Positions 31,672 through 40,857 of a stretch of DNA of 64,000 nucleotides are shown piece by piece. Both the position numbers and the translations under genes were made by a program. The DNA is from a bacterium (GTDB lineage: Bacteria; Bacillota; Bacilli; Lactobacillales; Streptococcaceae). The stretch's first letter is position 1. Each line of letters begins with the position of its first letter. The notes beneath the pieces were generated by a model. It was not told the origin of the DNA, made no database searches, and worked only from the letters and a program-made list of their open reading frames with translations. The DNA lies in assembly GCA_905221065.1 (NCBI GenBank), contig CAJNBS010000001.1, positions 267,009 through 331,008 of the forward strand, in the 5' to 3' direction.

Positions 31672-31696
31672 GGGGTTGAAAAGATAGGAGAATAGA

Positions 31697-33019
31697 ATGT
31701 TAGAATTGCTTAAATCAATTGATGCTTTTGCTTGGGGACCACCCCTCTTGATTTTATTGGTCGGAACAGGAATTTACCTAACTGCTCGTTTGGGGCTTTT
31801 ACAGGTTTTACGTCTGCCCAAGGCCTTCCAGCTTATTTTTACCAAGGATAAGGGGCATGGCGATGTATCCAGCTTTGCGGCACTGTGTACGGCCCTCGCA
31901 GCCACAGTTGGTACGGGAAATATTATCGGGGTGGCGACGGCTATCAAGGTCGGTGGCCCAGGAGCCCTCTTTTGGATGTGGGTGGCCGCTTTCTTTGGAA
32001 TGGCTACCAAGTATGCGGAAGGACTCTTGGCGATCAAATACCGCACCAAGGACGACCATGGTGCAGTAGCGGGAGGGCCTATGCACTATATCCTTCTAGG
32101 GATGGGAGAAAAGTGGCGACCACTTGCCATCTTCTTTGCTCTGGCAGGTGTCTTAGTAGCTTTGTTAGGAATCGGAACCTTCACCCAAGTCAACTCGATT
32201 ACAGAATCTATCCAAAATACAACGACTATTTCGCCAGCTATCACAGCTCTCGTTTTGTCTGTCTTAGTAGCAATTGCAGTCTTTGGCGGACTTAAGTCTA
32301 TTTCAAAGGTTTCAACTACTGTTGTTCCTTTTATGGCTATCATCTATATTCTAGGAACTCTTACAGTTATTTTCTTTAATATCGGGAAACTCCCAGCTAC
32401 AATCGCTTTAATCTTGACATCAGCCTTTAGTCCAGTTGCTGCGGTAGGTGGCTTTGCCGGTGCCAGCATTCGAATGGCTATTCAAAATGGTGTGGCGCGT
32501 GGTGTGTTTTCAAATGAGTCTGGTCTAGGTTCAGCTCCTATTGCAGCTGCGGCTGCTAAGACAAACGAACCAGTAGAGCAAGGTTTGATTTCCATGACAG
32601 GAACCTTTATTGATACCCTCATCATCTGTACTCTAACTGGTTTGACCATCTTGGTAACTGGGGTTTGGAGTGGTGATTTGAATGGGGTTGCTTTGACTCA
32701 GTCAGCCTTTTCAACGGTCTTTTCACACTTTGGGCCTGCCCTTTTGACCATCTTCCTTGTGCTCTTTGCCTTCACGACGATTTTAGGTTGGAACTACTAC
32801 GGAGAACGCTGTTTCGAGTTCCTCTTTGGGGTTCGTTTTATCTGGCTTTACCGTGTGGTCTTTGTGCTCATGGTCTTGCTGGGAGGATTTATCGAGTTGG
32901 ATATGGTTTGGATTATCGCAGATATCGTCAACGCCTTGATGGCTCTGCCAAACTTGATTGCCCTCTTAGTCTTGTCGCCAGTCGTCATTGCTGAGACTAA
33001 AAAGTATTTTGATAAATAA
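31697..33019 (+). CDS. agcS: Sodium:alanine/glycine symporter, AgcS family
   Basis: Sodium-coupled uptake of small neutral amino acids; the glycine riboswitch upstream points to glycine or alanine as substrate. The 440-residue protein has about ten membrane helices and the family signatures GHGDVSSFAALCTALAATVG, GPGALFWMWV and ARGVFSNESGLGSAPIA. The ribosome site is GATAGGAG. A terminator follows the stop. Confidence 0.92.
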   Translation: MLELLKSIDAFAWGPPLLILLVGTGIYLTARLGLLQVLRLPKAFQLIFTKDKGHGDVSSFAALCTALAATVGTGNIIGVATAIKVGGPGALFWMWVAAFFGMATKYAEGLLAIKYRTKDDHGAVAGGPMHYILLGMGEKWRPLAIFFALAGVLVALLGIGTFTQVNSITESIQNTTTISPAITALVLSVLVAIAVFGGLKSISKVSTTVVPFMAIIYILGTLTVIFFNIGKLPATIALILTSAFSPVAAVGGFAGASIRMAIQNGVARGVFSNESGLGSAPIAAAAAKTNEPVEQGLISMTGTFIDTLIICTLTGLTILVTGVWSGDLNGVALTQSAFSTVFSHFGPALLTIFLVLFAFTTILGWNYYGERCFEFLFGVRFIWLYRVVFVLMVLLGGFIELDMVWIIADIVNALMALPNLIALLVLSPVVIAETKKYFDK

Positions 33020-33023
33020 TGGA

Positions 33024-33050
33024 ATCACACACCGCGTGTGATTTTTTTAC
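33024..33050 (+). terminator. agcS terminator
   Basis: AATCACAC/GTGTGATT perfect stem with a 5-base loop and a T7 run. Confidence 0.85.
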
Positions 33051-33151
33051 TTTCATAAAGAATTTTTATCAGTGCAATTTAAAATATATATTATACACGG
33101 TATAGAATCTGTGATAGACTAGGTTTCAACAAAATGAAAAGAGGTTTTATG

Positions 33152-33700
33152 ATGACAACATTTACAATTCATACAGTAGAATCAGCCCCAGCAGAAGTGA
33201 AAGAAGTTCTTGAAACAGTAGAAAAAGATAACAATGGCTATATTCCCAACCTAATCGGTCTCTTGGCTAATGCTCCTACTGCACTAGAGGCTTACCGTAC
33301 TGTCGGAGCTATCAACCGTCGCAACAGCCTGACACCTGTTGAACGTGAAGTGGTGCAAATCACGGCAGCCGTAACTAATGGTTGTGCTTTCTGCGTCGCA
33401 GGTCACACAGCCTTTTCAATCAAACAAATCCAAATGAATGATGACCTTCTTCAAGCCCTTCGTAATCGCACTCCGATTGAAACAGATCCTAAATTAGACA
33501 CCCTAGCTAAGTTTACCTTGGCGGTTATCAATACCAAGGGTCGTGTTGGAGATGAAGCTTTGGCCGAGTTTCTAGAAGCTGGTTATAGCCAACAAAATGC
33601 CTTGGATGTGGTTCTTGGTGTCAGCCTAGCAAGCCTCTGTAACTATGCCAACAACCTAGCCAATACACCAATTAATCCAGAATTGCAACCTTATGCTTAA
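33152..33700 (+). CDS. AhpD-like carboxymuconolactone decarboxylase family protein
   Basis: A 182-residue helical protein with the CxxC active site (NGCAFCVAGH at about residues 76-85) and the typical following His, as in AhpD-type peroxidase partners. It probably takes part in thiol-based peroxide defence; the partner is not in the window. Three close starts exist (33134, 33149, 33152); the AGAGG ribosome site with seven bases spacing favours 33152. It is monocistronic between two terminators. Confidence 0.85.
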   Translation: MTTFTIHTVESAPAEVKEVLETVEKDNNGYIPNLIGLLANAPTALEAYRTVGAINRRNSLTPVEREVVQITAAVTNGCAFCVAGHTAFSIKQIQMNDDLLQALRNRTPIETDPKLDTLAKFTLAVINTKGRVGDEALAEFLEAGYSQQNALDVVLGVSLASLCNYANNLANTPINPELQPYA

Positions 33701-33720
33701 TTCATATCTGAACAAAAAAT

Positions 33721-33751
33721 GAAGTCTGAAATCAACGGACTTCGTTTTTTT
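33721..33751 (+). terminator. Terminator of the AhpD-like gene
   Basis: GAAGTCTG/CGGACTTC stem (one G-U pair), 7-base loop, then GTTTTTTT. Confidence 0.8.
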
Positions 33752-33811
33752 AATCCCTCATTTAAGCGCTTTTATGCTATACTGAAATTAACATGATTAT
33801 TGGAGGTTAGG

Positions 33812-34711
33812 ATGAAAAAACTCCCCTTAGTATTTTCAGGTTGTTTGCTAGGTTTGGCAGGAGCTGGAAATCTCGTTTTAGATATGTTGCCAGTGCTGTC
33901 ACATATACTGAGTCTGTCAGGTTTGATTTTGTGGATTTATTTTTTTATCTTTCATCTGCTTAATTGGGAAGAAACAAAGCAAGAATTGACCAAGCCCCCT
34001 CTTTTGTCAGGGATGGCGACCTTTCCCATGGCTGGAATGATTTTATCGACCTATGTCTTTCGTGTGTTCCCTCAGTTTCCTCTGGTAGCACAAGGAATCT
34101 GGTGGTTTTCATTTCTCTTGGATTTGGCCTTGATTGCTGGTTTCACTATCAAGTTTGCTTGTCCGGATCGGAGAGTTCATGCCACTCCTAGCTGGACGGT
34201 TCTCTATGTGGGGATAGCAGTAGCAGCCTTAACCTATCCTCTGGTAGGTATTATCGAGATTGCCTATGCGACCTTGAGTTTTGGTTTTCTCTTGACCTTC
34301 TATCTCTATCCCCTTATTTATAGCGATTTAAAGAAACATCCACTCCCTGTAGCCATGCTTGGACAGGAAGGAATCTACTGTGCTCCCTTCTCTCTACTCT
34401 TGGCTTCTCTAGTTCGAGTTGGAGGAGCCAGCCTACCGACTTGGCTCCTGATTGCCATGATTTTGGCGTCTCAATCCTTCTTTTTCTTTGTTTTAACTCG
34501 TCTGCCTAATATTTTAAAACAAGGCTTTCAACCAGCCTTCTCAGCCCTCACCTTCCCTACCATTATCACGGCTACCTCGCTTAAGATGGCTCAGGGAATC
34601 TTGAAACTTCCATTTCTGGATTATTTGGTATTGGTTGAAACAGTTATATGCCTAACTATTTTATTCTTTGTATTAGGCGCTTATCTGATTTGGTTACGAA
34701 AAAAGGTCTAG
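33812..34711 (+). CDS. TDT family (TehA/Mae1-type) membrane carrier
   Basis: A 299-residue protein of about ten hydrophobic helices related to the tellurite-resistance/dicarboxylate transporter family (SLAC1/TehA fold). Family traits seen are the N-terminal GCLLGLAGAGN, FPMAGMILSTY and FPTIITATS segments. Substrate cannot be read from the sequence; anions or dicarboxylates are transported by relatives. Start 33812 follows GGAGGTTAGG; the longer frame starts at a TTG inside the ribosome site. Confidence 0.78.
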   Translation: MKKLPLVFSGCLLGLAGAGNLVLDMLPVLSHILSLSGLILWIYFFIFHLLNWEETKQELTKPPLLSGMATFPMAGMILSTYVFRVFPQFPLVAQGIWWFSFLLDLALIAGFTIKFACPDRRVHATPSWTVLYVGIAVAALTYPLVGIIEIAYATLSFGFLLTFYLYPLIYSDLKKHPLPVAMLGQEGIYCAPFSLLLASLVRVGGASLPTWLLIAMILASQSFFFFVLTRLPNILKQGFQPAFSALTFPTIITATSLKMAQGILKLPFLDYLVLVETVICLTILFFVLGAYLIWLRKKV

Positions 34712-34736
34712 CTAGAAATAGCTAAACCTTATTTTT
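34699..34736. terminator. Two-way terminator between the TDT gene and serS
   Basis: GGTCTAGCT/AGCTAAACC stem with one mismatch (G-U on the minus strand), A6 on the left and T6 on the right, between convergent genes. Confidence 0.7.
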
Positions 34737-36010
34737 TATGGTTTGATAACTTCAGCTCCACCCATGTATGGACGAAGTGCTTCAGGGATTGTTACAGAAC
34801 CATCTTCATTTTGATAGTTTTCAAGAATAGCAGCCACCGTACGTCCAACTGCAAGTCCAGAACCGTTCAAGGTGTGGAGCAATTTAACCTTGCCGTCTGC
34901 TTCATCACGGTAACGGATTTGGGCACGACGGGCTTGGAAATCTTCTGTGTTTGAACAGCTTGAGATTTCACGGTAAGTATTTTGCGCTGGAATCCAAACT
35001 TCCAAGTCGTAAGTCTTCGCAGCTGAGAAGCCCATATCTCCAGTAGAGAGGGCAACGACACGGTATGGAAGGTTGAGTTTTTGAAGGATGTTTTCAGCGT
35101 TGGCAGTCATTTTTTCCAATTCTTCGTAAGATTCCTCTGGTTTGGCAAATTTAACCATTTCAACCTTGTGGAATTGGTGCAGACGAATCAAGCCACGTGT
35201 ATCACGACCAGCAGAACCAGCCTCAGAACGGAATGAAGGACTCATAGCAGTGAAGTAGATTGGCAGGTCTTTACCGTCAAGGATTTCATCACGGTAGTAG
35301 TTTGTTAGAGGAACTTCAGCTGTAGGAATAAGGACATAATTGCTGTCGCTGAGTTCAAAAGTATCTTCCTTGAATTTTGGATATTGACCAGTACCGAACA
35401 TAGAGTCGTGGTTAACCATGTAAGGCGTGATGACTTCAGTATAGCCTTCTTTACCATGCTCATCCAACATAAAGTTGTAGATAGCACGTTCCAAACGAGC
35501 ACCGAGACCTTTATAGAAGAGGAAGCGAGCTCCTGTTACCTTACCACCGCGTTCCCAGTCAAGGATACCAAGGTCTTCACCAAGATCCCAGTGAGCTTTA
35601 GGTTCGAAGTCAAATTCGCGTGGAGTACCCCAACGGCGAACTTCCACATTGTCATCTTCATCAGCCCCAACAGGAACACTGTCAGCTGGAATGTTTGGAA
35701 GAGTCGTTGTAAATTCTGTCAATTTAGCATCGATTTCTGCCAATTCAGCATCCAAAGCTTTGACTTCAGCTGATAGGTTTTGCATAGCAGCAATCTTGTC
35801 ATCTGCATTTTCCTTGTTGCGTTTGGCTTGGGCAATCTCAGCAGAAACTGTGTTACGTTCTGCTTTGAGAGTTTCAACCTTGACCAAGATGTCACGACGT
35901 TTAGCATCGATTTCTTTCATCTCGTTTAAGACAGCAGCATCTACACCACGTGTAGCTAATTTTTCTGCGACAGCATCAAAGTCTGTACGAATACGTTTGA
36001 TATCTAACAT
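34736..36010 (-). CDS. serS: Seryl-tRNA synthetase
   Basis: Charges tRNA-Ser (and tRNA-Sec in general) with serine. The 424-residue protein has an N-terminal antiparallel coiled coil that clamps the tRNA (about 27-100) and a class II catalytic core with the motif 2 region [25 protein letters not shown] and motif 3 [15 protein letters not shown]. Start 36010 ([11 protein letters not shown]) follows AAAGGAGTTC; a longer in-frame start reads through the T-box leader and is not real. Control is by the T-box leader upstream. Confidence 0.97.
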   Translation of the reverse strand: MLDIKRIRTDFDAVAEKLATRGVDAAVLNEMKEIDAKRRDILVKVETLKAERNTVSAEIAQAKRNKENADDKIAAMQNLSAEVKALDAELAEIDAKLTEFTTTLPNIPADSVPVGADEDDNVEVRRWGTPREFDFEPKAHWDLGEDLGILDWERGGKVTGARFLFYKGLGARLERAIYNFMLDEHGKEGYTEVITPYMVNHDSMFGTGQYPKFKEDTFELSDSNYVLIPTAEVPLTNYYRDEILDGKDLPIYFTAMSPSFRSEAGSAGRDTRGLIRLHQFHKVEMVKFAKPEESYEELEKMTANAENILQKLNLPYRVVALSTGDMGFSAAKTYDLEVWIPAQNTYREISSCSNTEDFQARRAQIRYRDEADGKVKLLHTLNGSGLAVGRTVAAILENYQNEDGSVTIPEALRPYMGGAEVIKP

Positions 36011-36207
36011 AAGAACTCCTTTATGAAAAAAGCACACCTGACAAAGCGTTGGAGTGGCAGGGCCACGGTTCCATCCAACTTCACAGGTGTGCACTTGATT
36101 GTGTATGTAATTTTGAATAACGGTAGAATTTCACCTATCCCTCCTATCTGCTCGCAGCACCCGCAGACTTTCTGAAAGAAGAAGATAAGCTACTTATCCG
36201 TTGTTAT
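36011..36207 (-). ncRNA. Serine T-box riboswitch leader of serS
   Basis: On the minus strand the leader has the T-box word AAGTTGGATGGAACCGTGG (36063-36081), which pairs with the uncharged tRNA acceptor end, and a terminator stem GCACACCTG/CAGGTGTGC followed by TTTTTT (36026-36092). The stem I region lies at about 36110-36200. Gene context fixes serine as the amino acid; I did not fix the specifier codon with certainty. Confidence 0.92.
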
Positions 36208-36208
36208 G

Positions 36209-36237
36209 ATTATACTAAAGTTTCTACTTTTTTGCAA
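36209..36237 (-). promoter_or_regulatory. serS promoter
   Basis: TTGCAA (36232-36237), 17-base spacer, TATAAT (36209-36214) on the minus strand. The -35 lies inside the 3' end of the DUF956 gene. Confidence 0.8.
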
Positions 36238-36595
36238 ATAGATTTTTAAATTTTTGACTAATTGTCTGAATCAGGGTAGGAAGTTTGACGACCTTGTCAT
36301 TGCCCAGTTTTTCGCGAGCAATTTTAAGAATGGCACCTGAATCTTTTGAAGCAAAGAGGAATTTTCCTCTGTCTGTAAAGACTTCGAAGTGACGACTGAT
36401 TTTGCGACCAGTAACATTGGCTCCAATCTGATTGATATGGCTCCAGGGAATCTGGATAAATTGTTCAACGTTGACATCTGGGTAAAATTCCAGAGCCTGA
36501 TCCCCAACAAGGAATTTCCCCACTTTCCCAGCTATAGAGAGGTAGGAGGTGCCTGTTGTATTGAGGAGCACTGTTTTGTTAAGAGATTGAGCCAT
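36224..36595 (-). CDS. DUF956 family protein
   Basis: A 123-residue protein (MAQSLNKTVLLNTTGTSYLSI) of the DUF956 family, members of which are often next to mannose PTS genes (the ManO name) and are thought to have a small regulatory or PH-like fold. No such PTS is nearby here; instead it follows lysC by two bases on the same strand and probably shares its transcript. Cytoplasmic, no signal peptide. The function is unknown. Confidence 0.75.
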   Translation of the reverse strand: MAQSLNKTVLLNTTGTSYLSIAGKVGKFLVGDQALEFYPDVNVEQFIQIPWSHINQIGANVTGRKISRHFEVFTDRGKFLFASKDSGAILKIAREKLGNDKVVKLPTLIQTISQKFKNLFAKK

Positions 36596-36597
36596 GC

Positions 36598-37962
36598 TTA
36601 GTCTTCCTTACTTTCACCGAAAAAGGCATTGTATAGGGCTTTGATAGCTGATTTTTCTTGGTCTTTATGAACAACAAACATGATAGAAACCTCACTAGAA
36701 CCTTGAGACATCATCTGGATGTTGATCTTGTTTTCAGATAGAGCACGTGTCGCAGTAGCAGTTACTCCGATGTGACTCTTCATCTTTTCTCCAACAATCA
36801 TAATGATTGAAAGGTCGTGTTCGATTTCTGCATGATCTACTTCAGCCTTTTGCACCAACTGACGCAGGATTTCTTCTTCCTTGATAGGAGTTAGTTCGCG
36901 AGAACGGAGGATAATCGAAAGATCGTCGATACCTGTTGGCATATGTTCCCAACCGATATTAAGATCTTCAAGGATTTGAAGAACCTTGCGTCCAAATCCA
37001 ACCTCACGGTTCATGAGGTATTTCGACATGTTGATGCTGACAAAGCCAGAGTCACCAGCAATTCCCACAACTGGGAACTTGTCACTACTATGTTTTAGAA
37101 CGATACGAGTACCTGGATGGTCAGGGTTGTTGGTATTCTTAATGACAAGAGGGATTTTTCCACGGTAGGCAGGAAGAAGGGCTTCGTCATGAAGAACTGA
37201 GAATCCTGCATAGGCCAACTCACGCATTTCACGATAGGTCAACTCAGGGATAGAGTGTGGTTGGTGGATAATACCAGGGTGGGCTGCAAAGATACCATCA
37301 ACGTCTGTAAAGTTTTCATAGAGGTCTGCCTTGACACCAGCAGCAATGATAGAACCAGTGATATCAGAACCTCCACGTGAGAAGGTACAGATTTGATTTT
37401 CCTTAGTAACACCAAAGAAACCAGGAATGACAAGGACTTCATTTGCATTTGTCAATTCTTCAATCTTGTCATAACTTGATGGAATGATGCGAGCGTGACC
37501 AGGTTCACTTGTGACCACAATACCAGCTTCTCTAGGGTGAACATAGCGTGCATCGAGACCATTTTGATTAAAGTAGGCAGCAATCAATTTAGCATTGTTA
37601 TTTTCACCGGCTGCTAGGAAGGTATCATAGAGAAATTCATTTTCTTCAATAGGAAGAGTGGCCAAGGCACGGATGCTTTTAGAGATTTTTTCTAAAACAG
37701 CTGGTTTCAGTCCTAGTTCACTAACCATAGCAGCATAGCGGTCGATAATCCAGTTTTGGCTCTTGCTAATATCGTTACCAGCAACATAGTCGCGGTAGTA
37801 TTTAATCAAGGCATCCGTTACCTTAGTATCTTCGGCATTGCGTTTCCCAGGTGCAGAAACAACTACAAAACGACGCTCTGGATCGCTTTTAACGATGTTT
37901 AAAACTTTTTCTAATTGACCAGCAGAGGCAAGAGAGCTACCTCCAAATTTAACAACTTTCAT
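36598..37962 (-). CDS. lysC: Aspartate kinase
   Basis: Phosphorylates aspartate, first step toward lysine, threonine, methionine and diaminopimelate. The 454-residue protein starts MKVVKFGGSSLASAGQ (KFGGSS kinase signature) with FSRGGSDITGSIIA in the core, followed by two ACT domains (about 310-450) for feedback control. It is monofunctional. The promoter is identified upstream, and the DUF956 gene follows. Confidence 0.94.
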   Translation of the reverse strand: MKVVKFGGSSLASAGQLEKVLNIVKSDPERRFVVVSAPGKRNAEDTKVTDALIKYYRDYVAGNDISKSQNWIIDRYAAMVSELGLKPAVLEKISKSIRALATLPIEENEFLYDTFLAAGENNNAKLIAAYFNQNGLDARYVHPREAGIVVTSEPGHARIIPSSYDKIEELTNANEVLVIPGFFGVTKENQICTFSRGGSDITGSIIAAGVKADLYENFTDVDGIFAAHPGIIHQPHSIPELTYREMRELAYAGFSVLHDEALLPAYRGKIPLVIKNTNNPDHPGTRIVLKHSSDKFPVVGIAGDSGFVSINMSKYLMNREVGFGRKVLQILEDLNIGWEHMPTGIDDLSIILRSRELTPIKEEEILRQLVQKAEVDHAEIEHDLSIIMIVGEKMKSHIGVTATATRALSENKINIQMMSQGSSEVSIMFVVHKDQEKSAIKALYNAFFGESKED

Positions 37963-37991
37963 AAGAACTCCTAAAGTAAGTATTTTATACG

Positions 37992-38020
37992 ATTATAGCA
38001 GAAAGAAAGCCTTTTTTCAA
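37992..38020 (-). promoter_or_regulatory. lysC promoter
   Basis: TTGAAA (38015-38020), 17-base spacer, TATAAT (37992-37997) on the minus strand. Confidence 0.8.
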
Positions 38021-38063
38021 TGAAGAAAATGAGATGCTTTCTAGGACAGAGCGAGTCTTTCTT

Positions 38064-38093
38064 ATCGGCTGAGACACTTTCAGCTGATTTTTT
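38064..38093 (+). terminator. Orphan terminator-like hairpin before fabM
   Basis: ATCGGCTGA/TCAGCTGAT stem (one G-U), 7-base loop, T6 run on the plus strand. No plus-strand gene precedes it within 3 kb, and the fabM promoter begins two bases later, so it may shield fabM from stray transcription. Confidence 0.4.
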
Positions 38094-38094
38094 C

Positions 38095-38123
38095 TTGCTT
38101 TCGAGTTTTAAAAAAGATATACT
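38095..38123 (+). promoter_or_regulatory. fabM promoter
   Basis: TTGCTT (38095-38100), 17-base spacer, TATACT (38118-38123). Confidence 0.65.
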
Positions 38124-38137
38124 TTGATAATAAAATA
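38121..38137 (+). promoter_or_regulatory. FabT-box candidate at fabM
   Basis: ACTTTGATAATAAAATA matches 13 of 16 fixed positions of the consensus ANTTTGATTATCAAATT and overlaps the fabM -10, so binding would block transcription. Confidence 0.5.
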
Positions 38138-38171
38138 ATTTAAACTGCTTATAAAATAAAAAGGAGTCCTG

Positions 38172-38957
38172 ATGGAACATATTATTTATCAGCTTGAAGA
38201 GGATTTGGCAATCCTTACCTTAAATCGTCCTGAGGTCGCAAATGGATTTCATATTCCTATGTGTGAGGAGATTTTGGAAGCTCTGACTCTGGCAGAGAAG
38301 GATCCAGCTGTGCATTTTATCTTAATTAATGCCAATGGGAAAGTATTCTCCGTTGGAGGAGATTTAGTAGAGATGAAGCGGGCAGTGGAAGAGGATGATA
38401 TTCCTTCATTGACGAAAATCGCAGAATTGGTCAATACGATTTCTTATAAAATTAAGCAAATTGCAAAGCCTGTTTTGATGGAGGTTGATGGAGCTGTTGC
38501 AGGTGCCGCAGCCAATATAGCTGTTGCTGCAGATTTCTGTCTTGCAACGGATAAGGCTAAATTTATCCAAGCCTTTGTCGGCGTTGGTTTGGCTCCAGAT
38601 GCAGGGGGGATTCATCTCTTGAGTCGTAGTATCGGTGTGACTCGTGCTGCTCAATTAGCCATGACAGGAGAAGCTTTAACAGCAGACAAAGCTTTAGAGT
38701 GGGGGCTGGTTTACCGTGTCTGTGAAGCTGATAAACTTGAAAAGACGAGAGAACAGCTTCTTAAAAAATTGAGACGTGGATCAGCTAATTCTTATGTAGC
38801 TATCAAGAAGTTGGTTTGGGAGAGCCAATTCAAAGATTGGCAAGATTATGCTGCTTTAGAATTGAACCTACAGAAATCCTTGGCCCAGACAGAAGATTTC
38901 AAAGAGGGAGTTCGGGCTCATTCGGAGAGAAGAAGACCGAAATTTACTGGAAAATAA
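38172..38957 (+). CDS. fabM: trans-2-decenoyl-ACP isomerase FabM
   Basis: Isomerises trans-2- to cis-3-decenoyl-ACP and thereby makes unsaturated fatty acids in streptococci. The 261-residue crotonase-fold protein has [13 protein letters not shown], the oxyanion segment [16 protein letters not shown] and [20 protein letters not shown]. It could be annotated as enoyl-CoA hydratase (PhaB), but its place at the head of the fab cluster is that of FabM. Ribosome site AAGGAG. Confidence 0.9.
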   Translation: MEHIIYQLEEDLAILTLNRPEVANGFHIPMCEEILEALTLAEKDPAVHFILINANGKVFSVGGDLVEMKRAVEEDDIPSLTKIAELVNTISYKIKQIAKPVLMEVDGAVAGAAANIAVAADFCLATDKAKFIQAFVGVGLAPDAGGIHLLSRSIGVTRAAQLAMTGEALTADKALEWGLVYRVCEADKLEKTREQLLKKLRRGSANSYVAIKKLVWESQFKDWQDYAALELNLQKSLAQTEDFKEGVRAHSERRRPKFTGK

Positions 38958-38965
38958 GAAAATAC

Positions 38966-38994
38966 TTGCACCATTCTTTGAAGTTTGATATAAT
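38966..38994 (+). promoter_or_regulatory. fabT promoter
   Basis: TTGCAC (38966-38971), 17-base spacer, TATAAT (38989-38994) with upstream TG. Confidence 0.8.
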
Positions 38995-39007
38995 TCTTTT
39001 GTCAAAT

Positions 39008-39024
39008 GTTTTGATTGTGAAAGT
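39008..39024 (+). promoter_or_regulatory. FabT-box candidate before fabT
   Basis: GTTTTGATTGTGAAAGT matches 12 of 16 fixed positions of ANTTTGATTATCAAATT, just past the -10, where a repressor would act on its own gene. Autoregulation of fabT is known in pneumococcus. Confidence 0.5.
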
Positions 39025-39048
39025 TTTTTGAAAAGGAGGGAAAAGAGA

Positions 39049-39483
39049 TTGGACTACCAACGAATTAATGAATATTTAACATCTATATTTAACAATGTCC
39101 TCGTTATCGAGGAAGTTAGCTTGAGGGGTAGTCGTTTCAAAGATATCTCCATCAAAGAAGTCCATACAATCGATGTAATTGGAAAATTCCCAGACGTGAC
39201 GCCAAGTCAAGTGTCGAAAGAGTTGATGGTGACTCTTGGGACGGTTACGACGAGTTTGAATAATCTTGAACGCAAGGGTTACATTGAACGCATTCGCTCA
39301 GAGCAGGATCGTCGTGTGGTGCATCTGCATTTGACAAAGAAAGGTCGCTTGGTTCACAGACTTCATAAACGCTTCCATAAGACTATGGTCGAAAATATTA
39401 TCGACGGTATGAGCAAGGAAGAAACTGAAGTTATGAGCAAAGGTTTGATTAAACTTTATCAATTTTTGGAGGATTTGAAATAA
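39049..39483 (+). CDS. fabT: FabT, MarR-type repressor of fatty acid synthesis
   Basis: A DNA-binding repressor that senses long-chain acyl-ACP and lowers fab transcription. The 144-residue protein has the MarR winged helix ([31 protein letters not shown], with [14 protein letters not shown] in the wing). The start is a TTG at 39049: the AGGAGGG ribosome site at 39033-39040 decides this, and the length then equals the family. An upstream TTG at 39028 would place the ribosome site inside the gene. The stop overlaps the fabH ATG by one base. Confidence 0.93.
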   Translation: MDYQRINEYLTSIFNNVLVIEEVSLRGSRFKDISIKEVHTIDVIGKFPDVTPSQVSKELMVTLGTVTTSLNNLERKGYIERIRSEQDRRVVHLHLTKKGRLVHRLHKRFHKTMVENIIDGMSKEETEVMSKGLIKLYQFLEDLK

Positions 39484-40457
39484 TGGCTTTTGCAAAAATA
39501 AGCCAGGTTGCTCATTATGTGCCAGAGCAAGTGGTTACAAATCATGATTTGGCTCAGATTATGGATACCAATGATGAGTGGATTTCAAGTCGGACGGGAA
39601 TACGACAAAGGCATATTTCAAGAACAGAATCTACTAGTGATTTGGCTACAGAAGTTGCCAAGAAACTGATGGAAAAAGCTGGAATCACAGGGGGAGAGCT
39701 GGATTTTATCATCCTAGCTACCATTACTCCAGATTCGATGATGCCCTCTACAGCTGCTCGTGTCCAAGCTAATATTGGTGCCAATAAGGCCTTTGCTTTT
39801 GACCTAACAGCTGCTTGTAGTGGATTTGTATTTGCTCTTTCAACTGCTGAAAAGTTTATCGCTTCTGGTCGCTTTCAAAAAGGCTTGGTGATTGGTAGTG
39901 AAACCCTCTCTAAAGCAGTCGATTGGTCAGACCGATCAACAGCTGTTTTGTTTGGAGATGGTGCTGGCGGAGTTTTGCTAGAAGCTAGCGAGCAAGAGCA
40001 TTTCTTGGCTGAGAGTCTCAATAGCGATGGAAGTCGCAGCGAGTGTCTGACTTATGGACATTCAGGTCTACATTCTCCATTTTCAGATCAAGAAAATGCA
40101 GATTCATTTTTGAAGATGGATGGACGCGCAGTCTTTGATTTTGCCATTCGAGATGTAGCCAAGTCTATCAAACAGACTATTGATGAATCTCCTGTAGAGG
40201 CGACAGACTTGGATTATTTGCTACTTCATCAGGCCAATGACCGTATCTTGGATAAGATGGCTAGAAAAATCGGTGTCGACCGAGCTAAACTTCCAGCCAA
40301 TATGATGGAATATGGCAATACTAGTGCAGCCAGTATCCCGATTTTACTTTCAGAGTGTGTAGAACAAGGTCTCATCCCTTTAGATGGTAGCCAGACTGTT
40401 CTTCTATCAGGCTTCGGTGGAGGCTTGACCTGGGGCACGCTCATTCTTACAATTTAG
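39483..40457 (+). CDS. fabH: 3-oxoacyl-ACP synthase III
   Basis: Condenses acetyl-CoA with malonyl-ACP to start fatty acid chains. The 324-residue thiolase-fold enzyme has the catalytic Cys112 ([13 protein letters not shown]), His in LLHQANDRI and Asn in [11 protein letters not shown]. Translation is coupled to fabT through the TAATG overlap. Confidence 0.96.
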   Translation: MAFAKISQVAHYVPEQVVTNHDLAQIMDTNDEWISSRTGIRQRHISRTESTSDLATEVAKKLMEKAGITGGELDFIILATITPDSMMPSTAARVQANIGANKAFAFDLTAACSGFVFALSTAEKFIASGRFQKGLVIGSETLSKAVDWSDRSTAVLFGDGAGGVLLEASEQEHFLAESLNSDGSRSECLTYGHSGLHSPFSDQENADSFLKMDGRAVFDFAIRDVAKSIKQTIDESPVEATDLDYLLLHQANDRILDKMARKIGVDRAKLPANMMEYGNTSAASIPILLSECVEQGLIPLDGSQTVLLSGFGGGLTWGTLILTI

Positions 40458-40515
40458 GTAATCATGTGGTGAACACATTGTTATAAAAAACTATTTATTT
40501 TAAAGGAGTCCTATC

Positions 40516-40740
40516 ATGGCAGTATTTGAAAAAGTACAAGAAATTATCGTTGAAGAACTTGGAAAAGACGCATCAGAAGTAACACTTGAATCAACTTTTG
40601 ATGACTTGGACGCAGATTCATTGGACTTGTTCCAAGTAATCTCAGAAATCGAAGATGCTTTTGATATCCAAATCGAAGCAGAAGATGACTTGAAAACAGT
40701 TGGTGACTTGGTTGCCTACGTTGAAGAGCAAACAAAATAA
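40516..40740 (+). CDS. acpP: Acyl carrier protein
   Basis: Carrier of growing fatty acyl chains. The 74-residue acidic protein bears the phosphopantetheine site Ser35 in [10 protein letters not shown]. The ribosome site AAAGGAG precedes the ATG. It lies between fabH and fabK as in pneumococcus. A second, unlinked carrier protein is common in streptococci and is not excluded. Confidence 0.95.
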   Translation: MAVFEKVQEIIVEELGKDASEVTLESTFDDLDADSLDLFQVISEIEDAFDIQIEAEDDLKTVGDLVAYVEEQTK

Positions 40741-40794
40741 GCAGAATATAAGATAGAAGGAGTAGGGAAACCCGCTCCCTCTTGTTTAGGCAAT

Positions 40795-40811
40795 AGTTTG
40801 ATTTTCAAATT
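40795..40811 (+). promoter_or_regulatory. FabT box before fabK
   Basis: AGTTTGATTTTCAAATT matches 15 of 16 fixed positions of ANTTTGATTATCAAATT, 47 bases before fabK. It is the best of the three boxes and agrees with the known FabT site at fabK in pneumococcus. I could not define the -10 and -35 here. Confidence 0.75.
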
Positions 40812-40857
40812 ATGACAGTATCGAACTATTACGTAAGCAAGAAATGATGGAGGCACT

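Noticed and set aside
36011..36094. N-terminal extension of SerS
   Set aside because: It translates the T-box terminator region; [11 protein letters not shown] at 36010 has the ribosome site.
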